A DNA stretch of 64,000 bases. Origin: Astatotilapia calliptera (lineage: Eukaryota; Chordata; Actinopteri; Cichliformes; Cichlidae). Shown here piece by piece: positions 56,335-64,000 of this stretch (positions are counted from its first letter, which is position 1; every line of letters starts with the position of its first letter). A model generated the notes under the pieces. That model ran no database searches. It had not been told where the DNA came from and saw only the letters and a list, made by a program, of their open reading frames with translations. The stretch lies in NCBI RefSeq assembly GCF_900246225.1, contig NC_039322.1:22657490-22721489 (forward strand), read 5' to 3'. The position numbers and the translations under genes were made by a program.

Positions 56335-56895
56335 TTGTCATGGAAGAGTAGCCGGTGTGTTTGAGGTGTGGACCCAAACCGCAAACACTGGAGAAATTCA
56401 ATTTAGTTCATGTAGCGCCAAATCACAACAACAGTCGCCTCAAGGCGCTTTATATTGTAAGGTAGACCCTACAATAATACATACAAAGAAAACCCCAATA
56501 ATCATATGACCACCTATGAGTAAGCACTTTGGCGAGAGTGGGAAGGAAAAACTTCCTTTTAACAGGAAGAAAACTCCGGCAGAGCCAGGCTCATGGAGGA
56601 GCGGCCATCTGCTGCCACCAGTTGGGGAGAGAGAAAGAAGACAGGATAAAACTCGTGTTTAAACAAAAAGTGAGCCTTTATTGCAGCTGATACAAAAAAC
56701 TGAAAAACAAAGCGAGGTGAAACAAGAGTGAAACTAAACTGAAACCTAAACTGGGAAAAACTATGACTAACTATGAAAACTAAGACATGAACATGGAACT
56801 GAACACGAAAACGCAAAGATAACGAGAAAAAGTCTAAACATAAACAGAAAAAAAACCCCTGTGACCTGACGAGACTTGATATGAAGAGAACAGAT
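56335..56895 (-). repeat. Degraded LTR-like sequence, itself interrupted
   Basis: On the minus strand there is an AATAAAGGCTCAC poly(A)-signal context (56669-56685 on plus), preceded by T-rich U3-like sequence. It is followed after an interruption by a GTTTGGGTCC-type stretch near 56370-56390, as in the element at 17080-17824 (GCGTTTTGGGTCC near its end). The ends are not clean and no duplication was found. Confidence 0.35.
56397..56617. repeat. Dispersed repeat fragment with AAGGCGCTTTATATTGTAAG block
   Basis: A block running TAGCGCCAAATCACAACAAC, CGCCTCAAGGCGCTTTATAT, GACCCTACAATAATACATAC, GGGAAGGAAAAACTTCCTTT and GGCCATCTGCTGCC. I recall it as an abundant teleost interspersed repeat of probable LINE origin. 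It interrupts the LTR-like sequence around it. Family not named. Confidence 0.5.
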
Positions 56896-57419
56896 AGAAT
56901 GAAAGCATCAATCCTATTGCACTAGTAGCAATCTGATGTCAATACCAGTGTTGGTATTGATATCAGATTGATTGATCAGTACTTGGATGAGAAGGTCGAG
57001 AGCTCACTTTTCAGCTAGCAGCTAGCTAGTTTGATAAAGACACAAATACATGTATATTAGTTCTAAGCAAAAAACGAATACAAATGTAGAATTTCTTGGC
57101 CAGTTGATACATCACAGCCAGTCTAACATTTTACAAATAAATGGATTACTGTAATCACATTACTTTTTCAGCAACAAGTAATTCAGTTATCACGTTATAG
57201 TTTCAATTTTGTCAATATTTACGTTACAAATGTCCTTTAACTATATGCTGGATAGGTGGATAGAAAAAAATTAAGTAAAATGTGCCTCATTTTCCCCACG
57301 TACTTGGGTTACAATCAGATGATTTCAGTTTGTGCGCAGTGAGGAAGAGATGGTGGAGCTTCTCAGCAGGGGATATGCAGACATTATTCTGTTTTTGAAA
57401 CTATGAAACTGACCTCACA

Positions 57420-57590
57420 GCCCATTGTTCATTCAGTGGTGCTATTTTCAGTCATTATGCAAATGTGCTGTTTATAAGGTTGGAGAAACCTGCAGTCAGA
57501 GACTGAAGAAGTCACTTGGATGAGTGACGAAATGTTTCTCCCACTGAAAACGCTACGTCCAGATGAACAGAATCAACATTTTGGGGGTAA
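57420..57590 (+). repeat. Penelope-type 3' terminal fragment
   Basis: GAGACTGAAGAAGTCACTTG, GGATGAGTGACGAAATGTTT and ACGTCCAGATGAACAGAATC follow the same order as 21237-21300 in the Penelope-like element (CTGAAGAAG, GGATGAG, GTGAAACGTC, GTCCAGACG). The upstream part (ATTATGCAAATG, TTTATAAGGTTGGAGAAACC) also matches a repeat I recall from many fish genomes. No coding part is present. Confidence 0.5.
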
Positions 57591-60500
57591 TGCCATTAAA
57601 AATCCCTCAAAAGGAACAAACAGCACAAACACAGTGGAGTGGTCCAGTTGAGTGACTCGAATTAGCTGAGATAACCTTCAGATGGCTGTTGCCAACACCC
57701 TATCTATGAATCAAAACATCTGTGTTGCTAACTTGAAGCCTTAACAGCATCCAAAGGGATAAGTTGTATCCCACTGAAAGCTGTTATAAAGGTAAGCTAT
57801 AGAGATGTTTTTTTTCCTTATCTCTCTTCTTTTTTTTTTAAACTACGCTGTAAACATGCCCTTTAATGCTGTTAAAATGGCCATTTTCACATGAGAATCT
57901 GTGGGGTTTGACTTTTCAAGCCAGTCTCAAGTGGCCAATAAATACAGCATATATTTTTTTAACACAACCTCAGCCCTGGGAGGCTGTCCCCTGGGATGAC
58001 CACATAACTAACAAATGTACACGAGCTGATCTGGATGGTCCTCCTGGCATGTGTTTTTTTTTTAATCCCAATTATTTTGTGCTTGTAAAACGAAATAAGC
58101 ACAATTCCTAGACACAGACTTTTCCCAATTCAAGCAAAACAATGCTCTCCTCGAGTATGTCTGCCTGTCATGTCAACAATGCTGATGGCTCAGAGATTAA
58201 AGGAACCTCGAGACCACCATTTTTAAACACTCTTGACTATTTTGGGGAACAAACTAATCCCCATAAATCTTATCAAGGATATGTGAAAAACCCAAACATA
58301 TGTGGAGGAGATTAGTGCAGAGTTTTGGTCTTATTCTCGATGTTCTCACTTCAGATAACAAGGGTGACAGATACGCACACGCCCACACACGCACACTCAT
58401 TTGTTCACCATTGTTTTCTTTGAAACTTTGAAGTGCGATAACGAAATCCTTATCAATCCCAAGCATTGAATTGGGCCTTTTGAGACCCGTCCGCATGCAC
58501 TCAGAAACGCTCACATTTACAGAGACCCTTTGCTTCTTAGCCTAACTCCACATCTAGCCTGTTACTCATGCACTGCTGAGTGAGGCTGGAACTGGTTTGG
58601 TTTGGTTGCTCTGCTTTCTCAGCTCACATTGTGTCATCCCTCATTACCTCCAAATGCCTATAAAAGAGTCCAATCTACTGACGCCTTTTGAAGTATAGGA
58701 ATGGAAAACTGAGCCTTGATACAAAGAGTCAAATCACAAGAAAAACGAGAGGGAAGGGAGGGAAGAGTGCAAGAGAGACATAAGTCTGGAGGGAAAGTAA
58801 GAGAGAACGCTCGGGGAGGAATGTATAGACTGAGCAAGGGACTGTTTAAAATTTAAGACCAAAAAGAACAGAGCCAAGAAGTAGATTATGGGTGTTCTGA
58901 TTTGATTCTATGGCAGATATAATGATGGTTAGTTTTCTATTCATCTTCCCAGCTCAGTGGGAGCACAGTAGGCAAATCGGGTTTTAGGATCTGGCCAGTG
59001 GGCAATGAGGAGGGCTATTAAAGGATCATTACCATCTCCTGCCATTACGGAGCTGTTGCTCTGGAGGAATTACCTTGGTAATGAGACCAACCTGAAACTG
59101 ACTGCTTGCAGCAAGCCTGACGTACATTACATGAGAACGCTGTGACACACACCTACACACACATCCAGACAGACTATTTGGATTGATGGTTCTCGCTGTT
59201 GGTTTCTTGCACGGCGGTGTGTGCAGACGCGCATGCACGTAGACGCCCACTTCCCCAACAAAATGCTTGAGAAGATGCGTAGGAGTCCAATTAATCCTTT
59301 TGACAGTTGTTAGTGTGCTTGACATTAGCAGGATGCCACTTGTTTTCTTTCATTTTACTTGCCCCTCCGTACTGCTCTGTGTCCGTGTGTTTGCTCCCTT
59401 TCGCACATTAAAATGCTCTTTGACATGGTGCCTCCTGTGTGCACTCTGGGGCTTGTGGTCTATGCGCAGTCATTAACCTGAAATGCTATCTTGGAGATGC
59501 ATACGCTTTCTGACAGCCGCAAAGTCTTTTTGCTGCTGATCTACCGTGTAATAGAGGGTAAGGGGGAAACAATTAAAGCAGTAGACGCTGTGTCTTATCT
59601 GGTAAAGACAAATAAAAACTTGCACATTAACTCACATTAACTTTGTTGTGTTTTATTTTGACATTAAAAGTAAGCTGGGAGTGTAAATATTTAAAAGAAG
59701 CCCTGTTAGCACACAATTATTTAAGTTACTCCTAAAATTATATTTCAGCCAAAAGTTGTATTTAGAGCAGCAAATAACCACTGGGTCTGGAAGAAGGCTG
59801 TTACTGGAAGGAATAATGCCCGTGTTGTCTATAATGGATACCAATTATGTAACTGGGAAAATAAAAATGAATTACTTCAGTCTACCCTGCAGCATAACAC
59901 AGACTGTTCCTTTCCATCTGTAAGCTCTGTATGTTCAAAACAACCATTATCTGTTAGACATGGCTACAGCCACTACCATGGTTTTCAAGTAATGGTTTTA
60001 ATTTTAATTTTCGAAGCAGGAACGGTACAGTTCACCACTGGAATCTTTTGTATTTTGTTATCTGCTATAATTAAGTAGGACTAAAGAACAGTCTTGTAGA
60101 CAAACTATGCCTCACCCATCAGAGTCATCATGCTGGTATAGAAGGCATTTAATGGGTTGCTGGTGTAAGCAAACTAAAACAAGGCTATGGGAGGCAAAGG
60201 CATGTTCACTGTAACTTAAGTGGCTTTGTATGCACACAACCCTGCGTGCTTTGAACCATAAAGCTAGCTGCTGGAACTGGAGCCCCTGTAACTATCAGCT
60301 TAACATGTACAAGAGGGTGCACACATAGACACTTGTATTGACAGTGCCTTTCCAAGGGCACAGCTCATTCCAGCTTTATGATGGACCTAAAGACACGCTG
60401 TGGGCAGCAAGGGCTTTGGCCAAAAGGACTTTATAGCATCATAAACACAGTTATACCCCATCTCACCAACATAAATACATGCTGGAGAGTTTCCAAGAGG

Positions 60501-61851
60501 GCAGCTTTTAAGTCACACCTGCACTCGAAGGAGGCAGCCGGCATTCCTGTGAGGAAATCAGGTGAAGATGCTTTATGATGCTGTACTAATTCAGTGTGAC
60601 AGCAATTATATTTGTCACAAAAAAGCCCCACGAGCACATTAAAACTTCCATCTGGGATCCATATGATGCCTGCATTTCACGTTCCCAACCTTGATCAGAT
60701 TTCAGTGTTGTTCCCTTAGTGGTGCTACATTTGCTGCTGTGCCACGTCTGGGGGGAAGAAATGCAAATATAATTTTACTGTCTTATAGAATATGAGAAAG
60801 GCAACAATGCTGGATGGATTCTGCCCACGTAAATAAGGACGTGGACACCTAGAGAAAGCCCAGAACAGTTTTTTTTTTTTAATTGAGGACCTCCCTTGTG
60901 ATAACAGGGTGTTAAACGGGAGTGTGAGGAAATCAGCTGAAGGTCTGAGAGGTAAACTAAAGGGCAGTCATTGTGTTTGCCTCAGGAAGACAGAAAAAAG
61001 GGACAAAGTGTCAGCCTGAATAGTAACATTAAATAGTTACATTATAAACATTAGCCACTAGTCCCCTTTTAAAGACTCTTTAACTCTAAATTTATGGTAG
61101 GCACTATTGTATGTATTTATTTACATTTTTATTTATCTGCTTTTTAACCTGAAGTGAAGGCATTTACAGGTGGTGGTGGAGTGCCACCGCCTTCAATTCT
61201 GGTGCCATGTGAAATTATGGTGATGTCCGAAGACGGTGCTCATTATGGACAAAGTGTAAGTTTCAGGTCTGGTTTTGCTCTTGGTCACACCCCTCCAGGT
61301 AACACTGCCTTTGCACACATTAGGGTTCCCTTGGCAATGGAGAATGGACAATGGAGTCCCCAGATGGGGTACTTTGATGCAACCCACTCAGTGAATCCAG
61401 GAAGAGTGGGTGCTCTGAAGCATTGCACTGTACACATGCACAGATGACAGCTGTGGAATTAAAGAAATTATTTTACAGCTACAATATATCCTGCAGCATT
61501 AACATTGCATTAACAATATAATCTACAGCATTGACATTGAATTAAGATGGTTATTAAACCTGCTGGCTTTACATTAACCTTTTATTAAAGGGGCAGTCAT
61601 AATAATTGTATACACACATTACATTTTGTGCTTATTAAAGAGTTAAAGCTCAGTCAATTAAGGGAAGGTCATAAGCCTCGTTTGGCGCGATGTCCGGGCG
61701 ATCTATTGTGTAAGTGACTTGGAGCTATAGAAGGTTAAAACTGCCTACACGCTTACAAAACACATATAGTGCATATAATCTAGAAACGGGCTTGAGCAAA
61801 GGCCTGAAACTATTCAACAACCTGTGGCGTTTGAGTTTGCTTAGTAACAGG
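57591..61851. other. Long non-coding stretch, nothing recognised
   Basis: No repeat family, RNA gene or credible exon. The longest frames (98 codons at 59029-59325 minus; 97 codons at 61154-61447 plus) show no domain. The 61154-61447 frame has a neighbouring antisense frame, as random open stretches often do. Confidence 0.4.
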
Positions 61852-62226
61852 TGACAGAAGATGTGTCAAAAAGAAGACAAGTCCCTGGGGATCTTCAGGG
61901 CTTGGATTCATCGCCATATTTGGATGAAGATGCTAGAGAGGGGAACTTCAGTGTGTGTGTTTATCTCTTAAAATTGACCATTGTCTGTAAAAAATGCAAA
62001 TAATGTTCTTGAGATGCAAATAATGTTTTTGGAAAACGCGAGAAGGGGGGTCAAACCCTGACATTATAAAAGCAATTGCTTGTGTATTTTTGGGTGGAGA
62101 TCTATGCTAATTGTGTATCCATCTTCCCGCACGTGTGTTCAATAAAATCATTGTTTGACCAGACTCTTTGGGACCAGTGTTGTTTTGTTTTCCTCCTCAA
62201 TATCTTCGAGTTCGGGTAACACAGCA
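61852..62226 (+). mobile_element. Putative solo LTR of an endogenous retrovirus-type element
   Basis: The organisation is LTR-like: TG start, two copies of the octamer-containing ATGCAAATAATG (about 61995-62030), a TATA-like ATTATAAAAG at 62063-62072, an AATAAA signal at 62141-62146 followed by GT-rich sequence, and a CA end after GGGTAACACAG. CAGG stands on both sides (61848-61851 and 62227-62230), a possible 4-bp target duplication. Length 375 bp. No primer-binding site or gag sequence follows, so if correct it is a solo LTR. A 4-bp match can occur by chance, so the ends are tentative. Confidence 0.4.
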
Positions 62227-62230
62227 CAGG

Positions 62231-64000
62231 AAAGCAACCTTCTATTCTACTGGGGAAACCCCCAGTCTGCAGACACCATTGACAGTGGTATAAGTATACC
62301 CACTCCAACCTGACAACTCTTACCAGCAGCAACTCCAGAGTGGAACAGTGTGCGACCCCTCTTCAGCAGACTGGTTCCACAACCCAAGGTGTGCACTGAG
62401 GCAAGCCCAGCTGTAGGCGGTACCATTCGGCCTCAGGAGGAGCTCAGGCTCCTTGCCCACCAGAAAGGTAACAATCCATGTCAGTTTCTGTAAGGGAGAG
62501 GCTTCCAAGCTCTCTGTCTTTGACCGCTGCCTGATCCACTCTGCTCTGACCTCTATGGCTTCACCTTCAGGTGGTGGATCCATCGGAGTTCAATTAATTT
62601 AAATTGTCAAATGAACAATCAGTATAGTGCTGATCTTTGGCATGCATTAGATCTACCATTCTGTTATAAAACCTACTTAAGCCCATATGCAAATCAAGAG
62701 AAACATACTTAATGAAGAATCCACAGTCTGACCTGAATTTGGCTTCTTTTACATAAGCAATACCCATTTTCTCTCCCCCTCACAGCCTCTGCCTTCCTAG
62801 CTCACTCTCTCCCTCTCTGAGCTGCACTAACACTTAGGCAGAGATTTACATACACAGAGCGGGAAAAAGGGATTGGAGTGTGAGAGCAGGGTGGAGAGAG
62901 ATTCAGTGTTTCTCAGAAGCAGACTGAGACAGAGCGTTTCACTCTGTCAGTGTGAAACCAGCCATTCAGTCTGATAGGCGTCAAGCATGATAATCCCAAA
63001 GGAGGACAGAGATGTATGTGTGTGAATGAGTAAAATGCTGTGTGTGCAGTCTGGTCGGCAGACTGGTATAAACAGTTAGGTGAGAATATCCATGTATGCA
63101 GTGTATGAGGAACATATCAGTGGCGTGTGAAATTTGCAGTTGTTTTATCTTCACGCGTGGACACATGTCTCACTATTTTCTTGAATCTGACAGACAGAGA
63201 TTTGTGTACGGTGCATGAAAATCTATAAATTGCGTGAAACGTTGCGCCGTGTACCTGATTTATGCTAGGTGCTGCTCCACGCTAAGCCATTAAAGAGGAA
63301 AAACTTCACAACATCAAGCTAATCCACCATCACACTCAACAACTTTTCAAGAAATAATATTTTAAGTTTCTAAGCCCCTCGCCCCGCAACACTCTAGTGG
63401 TATGGATCTTGTGAGGGAAATTGGATTTCTGTAGTGTTCGGGAATTCAAGTGAAAATGACCAGCTTGTACATCTCCAAAAGTCCTCAAGAGTATGGCTGG
63501 CAGATGCTTTCTATAGTAGGGGGGGGAAAGTCACCTGCTTGTTTGGAGATGTCCTTGTAAACATCCCCTCTCTTGCTATTTATCTCTTTCATGCCTCACA
63601 AGAGTGGAGCAGGTGCGGTGTATTGCTCAAACATGACAAAGCACCATGGAGCACCGAGGTGTGCATTGTTTGCTCTCCCTCTCTCCCCGTGTGCCTTCCA
63701 GCCATGCAGATAGTGAGTCCCCCGTGATGTCAGGCAAAGCAAAAGGTTGTTTGTGACATAAGCAGTGATCCACACCACCACCGCCGCCGCCATCATCCCA
63801 TCCCCTCTCTCTCTCTCTCTTTCCCTGTGGTTTCTTTACTCACACCTCTGCTTGTCTGGGCTGCTGTTTGTTGTGTTACTACATAGCAGATGTTTTGGTT
63901 TGCATCTCATGACTCCAGAAAATGGTCAAATTTAATAATCATGTTTATTTGTTGCTGGGTGGATCAACTTAAGCCACACCCCACCCAAAACACACACACA
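62231..64000. other. Non-coding stretch with simple repeats, nothing recognised
   Basis: Short (CT)n at 63805-63820, a CCACCACCGCCGCCGCC-type trinucleotide run at 63773-63792 and a G-run at 63520. No exon or repeat family recognised. The window ends in a CA-rich stretch. Confidence 0.4.

Larger units (their letters stand above)
56026..57000. repeat. Dispersed repeat interrupted by LTR-like and LINE-like insertions
   Basis: The left part (56026-56200) has TTGGTATTGATCCAATACCAA, GGCAGCTTATGCAGTGGAGAG and related wording. The right part (56900-57000) has an 18-bp-arm inverted repeat at 56930-56969 built from the same GGTATTGATATCAGATT words. These are the two halves of a repeat I recall from fish genomes with oscillating GGTATCGAT motifs. 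Everything between about 56335 and 56895 looks like later insertions. Family and ends are not assigned. Confidence 0.4.

Noticed and set aside
61154..61447. A 97-codon plus-strand frame starting with a Gly-rich segment
   Set aside because: No domain, no neighbouring exon signals, and a partly overlapping antisense frame. Kept only as unassigned sequence.

Overview
This window looks like teleost fish intergenic (or intronic) DNA. It is AT-rich and dotted with (TG)n, (CCAT)n and poly(T) tracts, and it is full of repeats characteristic of ray-finned fishes: a fish L1, a Rex3/RTE LINE, a Penelope-like element with a GIY-YIG domain, several Tc1 families, hAT, a piggyBac-type short element, solo LTRs and a tRNA-derived SINE. 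A percomorph, possibly a cichlid, is my best guess; this rests on remembered repeat families, not on a search. I found no host protein-coding exon, no functional tRNA or rRNA gene and no CRISPR array. Everything recognisable as coding belongs to mobile elements.

Layout. 1-1013: relic of a Tc1 transposon (minus strand), cut by the window edge. 1275-12242: a full-length but mutated L1 LINE on the minus strand, bounded by a 12-bp target duplication, with a very long GC-rich 3' UTR. A 3,032-bp hAT element (1553-4584) sits inside that 3' UTR and has a perfect 8-bp target duplication, so the nesting order can be read directly. 12255-20500: mostly unique sequence with a Rex3 scrap, a 745-bp solo-LTR-like element (17080-17824) and a SINE/LINE tail. 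20527-21320: a Penelope-like fragment with a GIY-YIG endonuclease reading frame and a 13-bp target duplication. 21334-36127: mostly unique sequence with microsatellites, a degraded SINE and a LINE tail.

36130-37732: a complete Tc1 element with an uninterrupted 340-residue DD34E transposase, about 199-bp inverted repeats that are roughly 97% identical, and TA duplications. It is the only apparently intact gene in the window and probably the youngest insertion. It lies directly against a tRNA-derived SINE (37735-38018). 38990-44110 is a graveyard of Tc1 and Rex3 relics; one Tc1 relic is split by a 410-bp piggyBac-like element at a TTAA site. 46098-46130 is a 33-bp poly(C) run. 56026-57590 holds nested repeats and a second Penelope-type 3' end. 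61852-62226 looks like a solo retroviral-type LTR. The remainder is unannotated non-coding sequence.

The elements do not form a pathway. They record successive insertions, and in four cases the order or boundary is fixed by target-site duplications: L1 then hAT, Tc1 then piggyBac-like, Penelope, and the intact Tc1. I did not find a convincing new biological system. The best leads for follow-up are the intact Tc1, the hAT copy with its hairpins and apparent intron, the E2F/CRE pair in the L1 5' UTR, and the Penelope structures.
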